Shown here: in pieces, positions 36,162 through 45,739 of the stretch
Numbering within the stretch: position 1 is the stretch's first letter
Layout of the letters: each line of letters starts with the position of its first letter
DNA from: Neobacillus jeddahensis
GTDB taxonomy: Bacteria > Bacillota > Bacilli > Bacillales > Cytobacillaceae
Reading direction: 5' to 3'
DNA length: 64,000 bases
NCBI RefSeq assembly: GCF_000612625.1
Contig: NZ_CCAS010000005.1
Location: forward strand, 1 to 64,000
Made by a program: the position numbers and the translations under genes
The notes under the pieces: model-generated
What the model was told of the DNA's origin: nothing
Databases searched by the model: none
What the model saw: only the letters and a program-made list of their open reading frames with translations

Positions 36162-37001
36162 GTGAAAAAGTTATTTGGAGTTTTGGGGAACCCAATCGGA
36201 CACTCGATGTCACCTGTCATGCACAATGATTTGTTTTCCTTTTATAACATTGATGCACACTATCTCCCTTTTCAAGTAAAGGAAGAGGATTTACAGGCTG
36301 CTGTTAAAGGATTAAAGGCGATTGGTGTAGGTGGATTTAATATCACTGTCCCGCATAAAAGTGATATTATTCCGTTTCTTGATGAAGTTGATGAATTAGC
36401 TGCTAGCATTGGTGCTGTAAATACGGTGGTTAATGAAGGTGGCCGGTTAGTCGGCTATAATACAGATGGACCGGGATTTCTTAAAGGATTACAAGGCTAT
36501 TTTCCGACACTTGTTGGGAAAAGGATTTTAGTCATTGGCGCTGGTGGGGCAGCTAGAGCGATTTATTATACCCTTGCAAAGGAAAAACCTTGTAAAGTGG
36601 ATATTGCTAATCGCACCATAGCAACAGCTTCAAAACTAAGTGAGGATTGTCCATATTCTATTTCATCAAGGATATTGTCTTTAAAAGAAGCTGAAGAGAA
36701 TGTAGGCGAATATGACTTAATTATTCAAACGACGATGATTGGGATGTCCCCTAAAATAGATGAGCAACCCTTACAGTTAAACAACGTAAATAAACAGGCG
36801 CTGGTTTGTGATATTATCTACAACCCATTAGAAACGAAATTTTTACAGGCTGCCATTATTAAGGGAGCAACCATTCAAAATGGGATCGAGATGTTTGTTT
36901 TTCAAGGGGCACTGGCCTTTGAAAAATGGACCGGGTTTTTTCCAGATGTACAAAGAATGAGAGACAATGTGCTAAAACAGCTAGGAGGAAAAACATGTTA
37001 A
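36162..37001 (+). CDS. aroE: Shikimate dehydrogenase
   Basis: A 279-residue NADPH enzyme of the aromatic amino-acid pathway. NPIGHSMSPVMHN at residues 11-23 binds shikimate, NITVPHKSDI near 61 carries the catalytic Lys, NTDGPGFLKGL near 105 the Asp, and GAGGAARAIYY near 130 binds NADPH. GTG start at 36162 after GGGTGGGGAG. It overlaps yqeI by seven bases. Confidence 0.95.
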   Translation: MKKLFGVLGNPIGHSMSPVMHNDLFSFYNIDAHYLPFQVKEEDLQAAVKGLKAIGVGGFNITVPHKSDIIPFLDEVDELAASIGAVNTVVNEGGRLVGYNTDGPGFLKGLQGYFPTLVGKRILVIGAGGAARAIYYTLAKEKPCKVDIANRTIATASKLSEDCPYSISSRILSLKEAEENVGEYDLIIQTTMIGMSPKIDEQPLQLNNVNKQALVCDIIYNPLETKFLQAAIIKGATIQNGIEMFVFQGALAFEKWTGFFPDVQRMRDNVLKQLGGKTC

Positions 37002-37285
37002 CCGGTAAACAAAAAAGATTTTTACGTTCTAAAGCGCACCACTTAGACCCGATTTTTCAAGTTGGAAAAGGTGGAGTAAATGAAAACATGATCAAGCAGA
37101 TAGCAGATGCCCTTGAAGCAAGAGAATTGTTCAAGGTAAGTATTTTGCAAAACTGTGAAGAGGATAAAACGGAAGTTGCCGAGGCGTTTGCAAAAGGAAC
37201 AGGTGCTGAGGTGGTTCAGATTATTGGCAACACGCTTGTCCTTTATAAAGAGTCTGTCGAAAAGAAAACAATCCAGCTTCCTTAG
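36995..37285 (+). CDS. yqeI: YhbY/CRS1-domain RNA-binding protein YqeI
   Basis: A 96-residue CRM-domain protein related to E. coli YhbY, which binds pre-50S particles. LTGKQKRFLRSKAHHL starts the fold and GKGGVNENM near residue 27 is the GxxG loop that touches RNA. ATG at 36995 follows CTAGGAGGA, inside the end of aroE, so the two are coupled. Confidence 0.92.
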   Translation: MLTGKQKRFLRSKAHHLDPIFQVGKGGVNENMIKQIADALEARELFKVSILQNCEEDKTEVAEAFAKGTGAEVVQIIGNTLVLYKESVEKKTIQLP

Positions 37286-37312
37286 ATTAAACGAGCAAAG
37301 GATGGCAAACGC

Positions 37313-37882
37313 ATGAAAAAAGTTGGAATATTGGGTGGAACCTTTGACCCACCGCATTATGGACATCTTTTGATCGCCAATGAGGTTCTTTCCGCACTAC
37401 AACTTGATGAAATTTGGTTTATGCCCAACCATGAACCACCACATAAGAAAAAACAAGAATCGGTAATGGATGAGGATCGACTGCAGATGCTGAAATTGGC
37501 AATTGCAGGGAATCCGGATTTTGTCATTCAACCAATTGAGCTAGAGCGCATTGGTCCATCATACACAGCTGATACCATGAAAATACTCAACCACGATTAC
37601 CCTGACCATCAATTTTTCTTTATTATTGGGGCGGATATGATTGAATATTTACCAAAATGGCATAAAATTGATGAACTTGTACAACATGTTCAATTTGTAG
37701 GGGTGGAAAGGCCATCATATAGCCGGCAAACAGACTTCCCGGTCCTTTACGTTGATGTCCCAGCTATCGATATTTCATCCAGTATGATTAGGGATAGGGT
37801 AAGGTTTGGAAAAACTGTTCGTTATCTATTGCCTGACCCTGTGATCGACTATATTGAGGAGAAGCACTTATATGGAACGTGA
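37313..37882 (+). CDS. nadD: Nicotinate-nucleotide adenylyltransferase
   Basis: A 189-residue enzyme making nicotinic acid adenine dinucleotide in NAD synthesis. [15 protein letters not shown] at residues 8-22 holds the HxGH nucleotidyltransferase motif and [13 protein letters not shown] near 155 the second (ISSTxIR-type) motif. It overlaps yqeK by 11 bases. Confidence 0.95.
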   Translation: MKKVGILGGTFDPPHYGHLLIANEVLSALQLDEIWFMPNHEPPHKKKQESVMDEDRLQMLKLAIAGNPDFVIQPIELERIGPSYTADTMKILNHDYPDHQFFFIIGADMIEYLPKWHKIDELVQHVQFVGVERPSYSRQTDFPVLYVDVPAIDISSSMIRDRVRFGKTVRYLLPDPVIDYIEEKHLYGT

Positions 37883-38438
37883 AAAGGCATTACAGCTCGT
37901 TAAAAAACAATTAACGGAACATCGTTACCAGCACACGTTAGGTGTTATGGAAACGGCCATCAGCTTAGCTGGGCGTTTTGGTGCAGATGTAAAGAAGGCA
38001 GAAATAGCTGCTATTTTTCATGATTATGCGAAATTTCGACCAAAGAATGAAATGAAAGAAATAATTATCAATCAGGGATTTCCGGAGGATTTACTTACGT
38101 TTAATTCGGAATTATGGCACGCCCCGGTAGGTGCTTACCTGGTGGAAAAAGAAGCTGGCATTACGGACCATGAAATACTGGATGCTATTCGCTATCATAC
38201 ATCGGGAAGACCGAATATGACCTTGTTGGAGAAAGTCATTTACCTTGCTGATTATATCGAACCGGGAAGACATTTCCCTGGGGTTGAGGAAGTAAGAGAA
38301 ATGGCAAGAGAAAATTTAGATCTTGCATTAATAAAGGCTGTGCAAAATACAATATTTTTCTTAATGAAAAAGAACCAAACCGTCTATCCTGAGACATTTT
38401 TTACTTACAATGACCTTATTACTAAATTGGAGGACTGA
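37872..38438 (+). CDS. yqeK: HD-domain diadenosine tetraphosphate hydrolase YqeK
   Basis: A 188-residue HD-domain phosphohydrolase. [10 protein letters not shown] near residue 17 gives the first His, IFHDYAKF near 50 the HD pair, and [14 protein letters not shown] near 105 the later His residues. YqeK enzymes split Ap4A symmetrically to two ADP in Bacillus. ATG at 37872 lies within nadD and follows GAGGAG. The gene is next to nadD in most Firmicutes. Confidence 0.92.
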   Translation: MEREKALQLVKKQLTEHRYQHTLGVMETAISLAGRFGADVKKAEIAAIFHDYAKFRPKNEMKEIIINQGFPEDLLTFNSELWHAPVGAYLVEKEAGITDHEILDAIRYHTSGRPNMTLLEKVIYLADYIEPGRHFPGVEEVREMARENLDLALIKAVQNTIFFLMKKNQTVYPETFFTYNDLITKLED

Positions 38439-38441
38439 TGA

Positions 38442-38798
38442 ATGGATAATCAAGAACTACTCAAAATAGCGGTTAAAGCCGCGGACGATAAACGTGCCGA
38501 AGATATCCTAGCATTAAATATGAAAGGAATCTCGTTAATTGCTGATTATTTTATTATTTGCCATGGTAATTCTGACAAACAAGTTCAGGCAATTGCACGT
38601 GAAATGAAAGAGAAAGCGCAGGAATTAGGCTACGATGTTAAACGGATTGAAGGGTTTGACGAAGCTAGATGGGTGCTTATTGATATGGGTGATGTGGTTG
38701 CACATGTATTCCATCGTGAGGAAAGAAGCTATTACAACTTGGAACGTTTATGGGGGGATGCCCCGCTTGAGGATATCCGGAGTGAACTGAATTCATGA
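38442..38798 (+). CDS. rsfS: Ribosome silencing factor RsfS
   Basis: A 118-residue Iojap-like protein that binds L14 and blocks 50S-30S joining. ADYFIICHGNSDKQVQAIA near residue 34 and EGFDEARWVLIDMGDVVAHVF near 75 (quoted in part) are the conserved blocks. GGAGGACTG precedes the ATG. It overlaps yqeM by four bases (ATGA). Confidence 0.95.
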   Translation: MDNQELLKIAVKAADDKRAEDILALNMKGISLIADYFIICHGNSDKQVQAIAREMKEKAQELGYDVKRIEGFDEARWVLIDMGDVVAHVFHREERSYYNLERLWGDAPLEDIRSELNS

Positions 38799-39544
38799 GT
38801 TATGAGCAGTTTGCCTATTTGTATGATGAACTGATGAAAGATGCCCCTTATGATCAATGGGTCCAGTTTGTCAAAGATATGATGACTAAATATGACGTTG
38901 TTCCTGCTCCAAGACTCCTGGATTTAGCCTGTGGAACAGGGGAACTATCCGTCCGTTTAGCAAAAGCAGGCTTTGATGTAACCGGGATCGATTTATCTGA
39001 AGATATGTTGGCGGTCGCGCTAGCTAAGGCTGAAACAGAGGGCATTAAGATTCCTTTTTTTCAACAAAATATGGCGAATTTAGAAGGACAGGGGCAATTT
39101 GATGTCATTGGTATTTTTTGTGATTCATTAAACTACCTTCAAACTGAAGATGAAGTAATTGCAACTTTTACTACTGTCATTCAACATTTGCAGGATAAAG
39201 GTTTATTCATATTTGATGTTCATTCCATTTATAAAGTAAATGATGTTTTTGTAAATCAAACCTTTGCTTTAAATGAGGATAATGTATCCTATATTTGGAA
39301 TAGTTTTCCTGGCGAAGAACCAAATAGTGTCGAGCACGAATTAAGTTTTTTTGTGTTAGATGAACGGTCAGGAAAATATGACCGGGTGGATGAACTTCAT
39401 TATCAACGGACTTATCCTGTTCAGCAATATATCTCATGGTTGGAGTCAGCAGGCTTTAAGCTTGTCGAGATCATTGCTGATTTCATAGATGCAAAACCCA
39501 GAGAAAGTTCAGAACGTATTTTGTTTGTTGCAAAGAAAAAATAG
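38795..39544 (+). CDS. yqeM: Class I SAM-dependent methyltransferase YqeM
   Basis: A 249-residue methyltransferase: LLDLACGTGELSVRLA near residue 44 is the SAM-binding motif I, GIDLSEDML near 66 motif II, and DVIGIFCDSLNYL near 106 the post-motif. Substrate unknown. It is the last gene of the yqeG-yqeM run, whose neighbours overlap or nearly touch, so one long transcript is likely. Confidence 0.9.
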   Translation: MSYEQFAYLYDELMKDAPYDQWVQFVKDMMTKYDVVPAPRLLDLACGTGELSVRLAKAGFDVTGIDLSEDMLAVALAKAETEGIKIPFFQQNMANLEGQGQFDVIGIFCDSLNYLQTEDEVIATFTTVIQHLQDKGLFIFDVHSIYKVNDVFVNQTFALNEDNVSYIWNSFPGEEPNSVEHELSFFVLDERSGKYDRVDELHYQRTYPVQQYISWLESAGFKLVEIIADFIDAKPRESSERILFVAKKK

Positions 39545-39546
39545 AT

Positions 39547-39579
39547 AAAAACCATCTTTTTTTAAAGATGGTTTTTTTT
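39547..39579. terminator. Bidirectional intrinsic terminator yqeM / comER
   Basis: AAAAACCATCTTT pairs with AAAGATGGTTTTT, followed by TTT on the plus strand. Confidence 0.85.
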
Positions 39580-39615
39580 AAATAATCTTGAAGGATTTTG
39601 TCAAATAAAAGCGAA

Positions 39616-40440
39616 TTAAAGATTAGAGAATTGTAATTCCACTTTAGCAAGTTCATCTTTAAACTTTGCATGTGTTGCTTGAAAAAGGTGTTCAAACACT
39701 AAACCAAGCTCGCTTTCTAGCACCTTTATTCCCTCACCAGTTATTCCACCCTTGACACAAACCTTTTCCTGTAATGACGGTAAGGTATAATGACCTTGCT
39801 TTAATAATTCACCGAGTCCAACAATCATTTCACTTGCAAAAATAGTGGCCGTTTCATGGTCAATTTTTGTTTCTTTTACTGCTGCCTGAATGAAACCTTG
39901 CAGAAGAAAACTGAAGAAGGCAGGGCCACAGCTAACGATATCAGAGGAAACCCGAGTTATATCTTCCTCAATACAAACGGGTACAGAAATCTTCGAAATT
40001 AACTTATTTATTTTTGCTTTCCATTGGTCACTACATCTATCTCCATACGTAACCAAAGACACTCCTGCTAAGGCGCGATTTGTGATGCTGGGGATCACTC
40101 GAATCACCGAACAGGAGACCAATTTTTCTAGTTGGTCTGTGCTGATTGGGCTCGTTATCGAAATGAGGCATTTTTCAGGGCCTAGGTATGGACTGATTTT
40201 TTCTAAAACGGTATTTACATCTAAAGGTTTAACGCAAATAAATAACACATCAGATAATGTTGCTACTTCTTCGGCATTTGCTCCCAGTCTAATCCCCTTA
40301 TATTTATCTTTAAGCAACATGGCTTTTGATTTTGTTCTGTTTGTTACGATTAATGAAGAAGGGGATGTGGCCTTTCCATCAATCAAAGCCTCCACTATTA
40401 TTCGCCCCATATTTCCGGTACCGATGATACCTATATTCAT
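39616..40440 (-). CDS. comER: ComER, pyrroline-5-carboxylate reductase-like protein
   Basis: A 274-residue protein of the ProC family. MNIGIIGTGNMGR starts the Rossmann fold and the C-terminal helical domain has CGPAFFSFLLQGF and GGITGEGIKVLE, like proline biosynthesis reductases. In B. subtilis comER is transcribed away from comEA and is not needed for competence; it has been tied to sporulation and biofilm in other bacilli. ATG at 40440 has GGAGGGT upstream. True enzyme activity is unproven. Confidence 0.88.
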   Translation of the reverse strand: MNIGIIGTGNMGRIIVEALIDGKATSPSSLIVTNRTKSKAMLLKDKYKGIRLGANAEEVATLSDVLFICVKPLDVNTVLEKISPYLGPEKCLISITSPISTDQLEKLVSCSVIRVIPSITNRALAGVSLVTYGDRCSDQWKAKINKLISKISVPVCIEEDITRVSSDIVSCGPAFFSFLLQGFIQAAVKETKIDHETATIFASEMIVGLGELLKQGHYTLPSLQEKVCVKGGITGEGIKVLESELGLVFEHLFQATHAKFKDELAKVELQFSNL

Positions 40441-40526
40441 TTTCCGACCCTCCTTCAATGCAATATTCTTTTATAACAATATGAAAACGAAATGTGAAAT
40501 ATACCTTTAGAAAGGATGGATCCACT

Positions 40527-41174
40527 TTGAAAGACTGGTTAATTGAACATAAATTTTACCTTATTGTTGCTGTTTTAATATTATTTGGTGGCATTTATTA
40601 TTTTTATGATGATGCTGCTGAAGATCATACAGCGGTTACTTCAGTTACTAACGATAATAAGCCGCAAGTGGAGGAAGAAGAAAAAACAGAAGATAAGACC
40701 CAAGCGACTCTGGCTCAGTCTGATATGGTGATGGTGGACGTAAAGGGGCAAGTAGCCCAACCGGGGGTTTATCAATCAAATACTGGAGAACGGGTTATTG
40801 ATGTGATTGGAAGAGCAGGAGGCTTAACCGATCAGGCGGATCAAACACAAGTTAATTTTGCTGAACATGTAGTGGATGAAATGGTTATTTACATCCCAGC
40901 GAAGGGAGAGGAAGGGATAATAGTACCGGATGCCGCAGGTGGGGATGGAACCGCATCAGGCGGGGCTAGTAAGCAGCAGGGGAAAATAAATATTAATAAA
41001 GCTGATGTCCAAGAACTACAAAACTTACCAGGTGTTGGTCCAGCCAAAGCAGAAGCAATCATTGAATACCGGAATACAAGCGGTCCATTTAAGACGATTG
41101 AGGATTTGAAAAATATAAGTGGAATCGGGGAAAAAACGTTCGAAAAATTACAAGAAATGATTGCGGTGAATTGA
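40527..41174 (+). CDS. comEA: Competence DNA receptor ComEA
   Basis: A 215-residue membrane-anchored DNA receptor for transformation. One membrane span (residues 8-25), an acidic flexible linker, an SLBB-type domain (MVDVKGQVAQPGVYQ near 72), a Gly-rich linker and a helix-hairpin-helix domain (KININKADVQELQNLPGVGP near 150) that binds double-stranded DNA. TTG at 40527 follows AAAGGATGG. It begins the comEA-EB-EC operon. Confidence 0.93.
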   Translation: MKDWLIEHKFYLIVAVLILFGGIYYFYDDAAEDHTAVTSVTNDNKPQVEEEEKTEDKTQATLAQSDMVMVDVKGQVAQPGVYQSNTGERVIDVIGRAGGLTDQADQTQVNFAEHVVDEMVIYIPAKGEEGIIVPDAAGGDGTASGGASKQQGKININKADVQELQNLPGVGPAKAEAIIEYRNTSGPFKTIEDLKNISGIGEKTFEKLQEMIAVN

Positions 41175-41242
41175 ATCTTCCATTGACCGATATGGACAAA
41201 CACCATTACACTAAAAAGAAAAGAATGGTAGGAGTGGGAGTA

Positions 41243-41704
41243 GTGGAAAGAATTTCTTGGAATCAATACTTCATGGCACAAAGCCATTTGCTCGCATTAA
41301 GAAGCACATGCACTCGATTGACCGTGGGGGCAACAATTGTTAGGGATAAACGGATCATAGCTGGGGGCTACAATGGCTCTATTGCAGATGGTGATCATTG
41401 TATTGATAAGGGATGTTATGTGATTGATAATCATTGTGTAAGGACCATCCATGCGGAAATGAATGCATTGTTACAATGTGCTAAGTTTGGCGTCCCTACA
41501 TCTGAGGCCGAAATTTATGTAACGCACTTTCCGTGCCTTCAATGCTGCAAAGCCATTATCCAAGCAGGTATAAAAACTGTCTATTATGCGATGGATTATA
41601 AAAATCATCCGTACGCAATCGAACTTTTTGAGCAAGCAAATGTAAAAGTAGAAAAAGTTGAATTAAAGGAAACGGTCATCGATTTTGGAAAGATAACACA
41701 ATAA
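41243..41704 (+). CDS. comEB: dCMP deaminase-like ComEB
   Basis: A 153-residue zinc deaminase. HAEMNALLQCAKFG near residue 70 has the catalytic HAE and FPCLQCCKAI near 95 the PCxxC zinc ligands. It is a dCMP deaminase-family protein, dispensable for DNA uptake in B. subtilis, where it helps position competence proteins. GTG at 41243 is chosen as it gives VERISWNQYF after TAGGAGTGGGAG; the frame is open upstream but overlaps comEA. Confidence 0.9.
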   Translation: MERISWNQYFMAQSHLLALRSTCTRLTVGATIVRDKRIIAGGYNGSIADGDHCIDKGCYVIDNHCVRTIHAEMNALLQCAKFGVPTSEAEIYVTHFPCLQCCKAIIQAGIKTVYYAMDYKNHPYAIELFEQANVKVEKVELKETVIDFGKITQ

Positions 41705-41712
41705 TGTGATCC

Positions 41713-41741
41713 CGATACCGGCTTTTAGCCGGTGTCGTTGG
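41713..41741 (+). terminator. Hairpin between comEB and comEC
   Basis: CGATACCGGC pairs with GCCGGTGTCG (one G-U), but the following bases (TTGGTTG) are T-poor, so it may only attenuate. Confidence 0.5.
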
Positions 41742-41785
41742 TTGATTAGCAAAGATGGATAATACCATAAACGGAGAGGAAAAAG

Positions 41786-44113
41786 ATGAATGGAAAATAT
41801 GTTTATTTTGCTGTTGCTTCATTATTAGGGGTACTTACTGCACTTGTTTCATTTCTCCCTTTTTTTCTACTATCTCTTGGATATCTATTTTGTTTAGCTA
41901 AATATAAAAGGTTCGGGAGGTTACAACTATTCACTGTTGTGGTTACGATTATAGCTTATTTTCTTATCGGGGAATGGGTTGAAATAAATAACAAAACAGT
42001 CATTCCTGCCTCGACGACCACCTTTATGGTTAGATATATCCAAGATCCCAAAATCGACGGAGATTTATTTGAGGTCCAGGCATATGATACGAATTTCAAA
42101 GAAAAGCTCCTCATCCGTTATACCATCAAGTCTGAGAAAGAGAAAGCAGCATTACAACGTAAGGAGTTTTATCAGTGTCTATGTAGGGTTTCTGGCACAA
42201 TGAAAAAACCAGCTATAGCTAAAAATCCGAATGGCTTTGATTATCGTACCTACCTGAGGGCAAAGAAAATTTATTGGATTGTTGATATACAAGGAAGCCC
42301 ACTTCAACCATGCACTCCTATGAAATTCTCCCCCATTATTCTCATTAAACAGCTTCGTTTCAATGGAATCCATTATCTTGACAATCACTTTCCACCTGAT
42401 ATTGCTTCATTATCAGCTGCCCTTATTTTCGGTGACAAAAGTTTGCTTACCCCTGATTTATTAACGAGCTACCAAAAAACTGGCATTGTCCATTTGCTAG
42501 CCATTTCTGGCCTTCATGTTTCTTTATTTATTGGGATGATTTTTTATATCGGCATTAGATGTGGTCTGACGAGACAGTTTATGACGAATTTCCTGTTATT
42601 TACACTCCCTGGATACGCAATTTTAACCGGTGCTTCCCCTTCAGTCATTCGGTCCACTTTAATGATTTTCCTTGTCTTACTTACAGCTAAGAGGAAAAAT
42701 CATCTCCATCTATTGCCAATTGATGCTATTAGCTTGGCAATTTTGATTTTTTTGCTGTTTTCGCCCCTCGTGATTTTTGATGTTGGCTTTCAGCTCTCCT
42801 TTATTGTTAGCTTCGCTATTATTTTGTCTGCCCCTCATATTTTACAAAGATATCAAAGAAACAGCATCCGGATGCTGGTCACTTCTGTCACGGCCCAGCT
42901 AGCTGCCCTTCCGCTACTTTTATATCATTACTTCGAACTATCGTTGCTGGGCATTTTTGCTAATTTGGTTTATATACCACTTTTTTCATTCGTTTATCTA
43001 CCAGGAGTTTATTTGTTATATTTGAGTCACATACTGTTTGGGAAAACCCCAACACTCCTACTTGGTCTTTTTTTGAAAATGATTGAATTATCAAATCAGC
43101 TTATTGATTTACTTGGTCATTTTTCCTTTGGTCGTTTTATTCCAGGAAAGCCGAGTATCATCATGCTAATCATATACTTTCTCCTCATCGTTGCTATTTT
43201 TTACATTTGGGAAGGAAATCATTATACAAATAGGAGCCTCCAATTACTTATTTTGAGTATCACTTTGTTTTCGTTCCAAACTGCCTGGAATTGGCTAAAG
43301 CCTGTTGGCGAGGTAACCATGATTGATGTAGGGCAAGGGGATAGTATTTTGATTCATTTGCCACATGGAAATGGGAATATGCTGATCGATACTGGGGGAG
43401 CGGTGAATTTTGTTGAGGAGAAATGGAAACTGCGGTCGAAACCTTTTGAGGTAGGTCGTGATGTCGTTGTTCCATACTTGAAAGGAAAAGGGATTACAAA
43501 AATTGATAAACTAATCCTAACACATGGTGATATGGATCATATTGGGGGAGCTATAACGATTCTAAAAGAACTTGAGGTGAAACAAATCCTTATGCCTTCA
43601 GTGGCGGAACCATCCGAAGAAGAATTAGCAATCATCCAAGAAGCAAAAAAACAGGGAATCCCGATCAGAAAAGTGTCTGTCGATGATCAATGGAAAAGTA
43701 CAGACAGTGAATTTTACATTCTGTCTCCTGAAATGAATTTTACAGGAGAGAGAAATAGTGGATCGATTGCATTTGTTGCCCAAATTGGGGGAGTAAGCTG
43801 GTTTTTTGGTGGTGACCTTGACCAGGAAGGTGAAGAGCGCATTTTAAGAAAATCCCCACGAATAGCTGTGGATGTGTTAAAAGTGGGACATCATGGTAGT
43901 AAAACATCAAGTGCCGAAGCATTTATTCAGCAATTAAAACCTCGTGTTGCTTTAATCTCTGCTGGTGAAAATAATCGGTTTGGACATCCGCATCAAGAAG
44001 TACTCGACCGTTTATACGAAACGAACACGATCATTTATCGAACAGATTTACAGGGGGCAATTACCTATCGTTTTTATCATGGAAAAGGAACCTTTTCGAC
44101 CTATCTGCCATAA
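41786..44113 (+). CDS. comEC: DNA uptake channel ComEC
   Basis: A 775-residue polytopic membrane protein that passes single-stranded DNA into the cell. An N-terminal OB-type domain (residues 60-160), the Competence domain with HLLAISGLHVSLFIGM near 236 and about ten spans, then a C-terminal metallo-beta-lactamase domain (IDVGQGDSILIHLPHGNG near 513, THGDMDHIGG near 583, VGHHGSKTSS near 695). The zinc-binding HxDxDH is intact here, so the nuclease activity could be retained. Length is normal. Confidence 0.94.
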   Translation: MNGKYVYFAVASLLGVLTALVSFLPFFLLSLGYLFCLAKYKRFGRLQLFTVVVTIIAYFLIGEWVEINNKTVIPASTTTFMVRYIQDPKIDGDLFEVQAYDTNFKEKLLIRYTIKSEKEKAALQRKEFYQCLCRVSGTMKKPAIAKNPNGFDYRTYLRAKKIYWIVDIQGSPLQPCTPMKFSPIILIKQLRFNGIHYLDNHFPPDIASLSAALIFGDKSLLTPDLLTSYQKTGIVHLLAISGLHVSLFIGMIFYIGIRCGLTRQFMTNFLLFTLPGYAILTGASPSVIRSTLMIFLVLLTAKRKNHLHLLPIDAISLAILIFLLFSPLVIFDVGFQLSFIVSFAIILSAPHILQRYQRNSIRMLVTSVTAQLAALPLLLYHYFELSLLGIFANLVYIPLFSFVYLPGVYLLYLSHILFGKTPTLLLGLFLKMIELSNQLIDLLGHFSFGRFIPGKPSIIMLIIYFLLIVAIFYIWEGNHYTNRSLQLLILSITLFSFQTAWNWLKPVGEVTMIDVGQGDSILIHLPHGNGNMLIDTGGAVNFVEEKWKLRSKPFEVGRDVVVPYLKGKGITKIDKLILTHGDMDHIGGAITILKELEVKQILMPSVAEPSEEELAIIQEAKKQGIPIRKVSVDDQWKSTDSEFYILSPEMNFTGERNSGSIAFVAQIGGVSWFFGGDLDQEGEERILRKSPRIAVDVLKVGHHGSKTSSAEAFIQQLKPRVALISAGENNRFGHPHQEVLDRLYETNTIIYRTDLQGAITYRFYHGKGTFSTYLP

Positions 44114-44187
44114 GATGTAGCAATCTCATCGTGAAGGGAAAGCGAAGCTTTACCGCGTTTCATGTGGAGATTTAATAAATCACCACA

Positions 44188-44220
44188 TGAAAAAAGACTG
44201 CACCATTTGCAGCCTCTTTG
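44188..44220 (-). terminator. Intrinsic terminator of yqzM
   Basis: On the minus strand GGCTGCA and TGCAGTC form the core of a stem (with a two-base bulge) followed by CTTTTTTC. A second hairpin, CATGTGG with CCACATG (44161-44189), is nearby and may serve comEC. Confidence 0.65.
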
Positions 44221-44241
44221 ATCACATTATGTAGCCATTCA

Positions 44242-44376
44242 TTAAGAACCAATCAGCTTGATGGCGGTTGCGATGATAAATATTAAAGCAAAAAAGCCAA
44301 AAGAAACACCGAATCCCACACCAGAATCAATTGCATCATTACGGTTATCACGCACGTCTTTTTCAAAATGATTCAC
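44242..44376 (-). CDS. yqzM: YqzM family small protein
   Basis: A 44-residue single-span membrane protein: FEKDVRDNRNDAIDSGVGF, then a hydrophobic helix (FFALIFIIATAIKLI). It matches YqzM, found between comEC and holA in B. subtilis, on the opposite strand as here. GTG start follows AGGAGGGG. Function unknown. Confidence 0.85.
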   Translation of the reverse strand: MNHFEKDVRDNRNDAIDSGVGFGVSFGFFALIFIIATAIKLIGS

Positions 44377-44519
44377 AAATACCCCTCCTATTTTCAACTA
44401 TAGTATAAGCTATTTATCTAAAAAAATCCAGCACACCTTTAACCTACTTCCTATACTGACAAGAGTTGACAAAATAGTATGACTTGTGTTCGGTCACACT
44501 ATGATTACAAAAGGAACTC

Positions 44520-44559
44520 CGCTAATAATAATAGATCCTAGGGCTTATTATTGTTAGCG
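44520..44559 (+). other. Long imperfect hairpin upstream of holA
   Basis: CGCTAATAATAA pairs with TTATTATTGTTAGCG (one G-U pair) around a loop holding GATCCTAGGG. No T run follows. It lies in the 307-base gap before holA, which otherwise holds a TTGACA at 44466 with no clear -10. Confidence 0.4.
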
Positions 44560-44683
44560 TTCATATAGATCGGGAATTGGCATTTCTTTAGATAAGTTGT
44601 GCTAATTCCCTATAAGTACTTGTCAAATCGTCCAAGCTTCATTACGATAAGATGTGAGTGAAATGAAGGGAAGCGCTGGACAA

Positions 44684-45700
44684 ATGGTATTGGATATTTG
44701 GAGAAAAATCAAACAAAAGGAAACTGCTCCTATATATTTATTGTATGGAACAGAGGCATTTTTAATTAATGAAACGAAGCAATTATTACTAAACCATATT
44801 TTGGACGAGGAAGAAAAGGATTTTAATTTTTCTGCATATGATTTAGAGGAAACGCCGATTGATGTGGCATTGGAGGATGCTGAAACCTTTCCATTTCTAG
44901 GCGAGCGAAAAGTCCTGTTTTTACATAATCCTGTATTTTTAACGGCAGAAAAAACAAAAGAAAAGGTGGATCATAACTTAGCGAAATTTGAAGCTTATCT
45001 GAAAGAGCCAGCACCTTACACCGTTTTGGTTATTTCTGCACCATATGAAAAATTGGATGAACGAAAAAGGATTACAAAAGAACTGAAAAAATGTGCGGAG
45101 GTAGTAGAAGCAAAAAAATTAAATGAACATGAATTAAAGGGCTGGGTAAAGGAACGGGCGAAAAGTAGCGGGATTGAATTTGAGGGAAATGCGATTGACC
45201 AATTACTTGCACTTGTTGGAACAAATATGTTTATGATCACGAGTGAAGTGGATAAATTGGCCTTATATGCTGCTGAACAAAAAAAAATTGATGTTAGTTT
45301 AGTGGAGAAATTAGTTGCCAGGTCACTAGAGCAAAATATCTTTACCTTAATTGAAAAGGTAGTGCAAAGAAGGCTAGATGAGGCATTGCGGATTTATTAT
45401 GATCTGTTAAAGCAAAATGAGGAGCCTATTAAGATTTTAGCTTTATTATCAGGTCAATTTCGGTTAATTTATCAAGTAAAGGAGCTTTCAAGAAGAGGCT
45501 ATGGACAACAGCAAATTGCTGGGTACTTGAAGACGCACCCGTTCCGAGTCAAGCTCGCACTTGGACAGGCTAATAAATTTACAGATGAAGAATTAGCTCA
45601 TTTGATGGAACTTCTTGCAGAGGCAGACTACCAGATGAAAACGGGTGGGATGAACAAATCGCTATTAATTGAAATGCTGCTGTTTAAATTAAAAAAATAA
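44684..45700 (+). CDS. holA: DNA polymerase III subunit delta
   Basis: A 338-residue clamp-loader subunit (YqeN). PIYLLYGTEAFLINET near residue 14 is the family start, RKVLFLHNPVFL near 75, VARSLEQNIFTLIEKVV near 220 marks the domain II/III junction and HPFRVKLALGQA near 285 the last domain. ATG at 44684 gives MVLDIWRKI as in relatives; an ATG at 44663 and GTG at 44654 are alternatives and none has a strong ribosome-binding site. Confidence 0.92.
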   Translation: MVLDIWRKIKQKETAPIYLLYGTEAFLINETKQLLLNHILDEEEKDFNFSAYDLEETPIDVALEDAETFPFLGERKVLFLHNPVFLTAEKTKEKVDHNLAKFEAYLKEPAPYTVLVISAPYEKLDERKRITKELKKCAEVVEAKKLNEHELKGWVKERAKSSGIEFEGNAIDQLLALVGTNMFMITSEVDKLALYAAEQKKIDVSLVEKLVARSLEQNIFTLIEKVVQRRLDEALRIYYDLLKQNEEPIKILALLSGQFRLIYQVKELSRRGYGQQQIAGYLKTHPFRVKLALGQANKFTDEELAHLMELLAEADYQMKTGGMNKSLLIEMLLFKLKK

Positions 45701-45732
45701 AAACGATTCCTTTTAGGGGAATCGTTTTTTTG
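45698..45732. terminator. Bidirectional intrinsic terminator holA / rpsT
   Basis: AAAACGATTCC pairs with GGAATCGTTTT, followed by TTT. Confidence 0.85.
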
Positions 45733-45739
45733 CTATTTC

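Noticed and set aside
40458-40526. ComK boxes before comEA
   Set aside because: A/T runs are present but no pair of AAAA-N5-TTTT boxes at the proper spacing.
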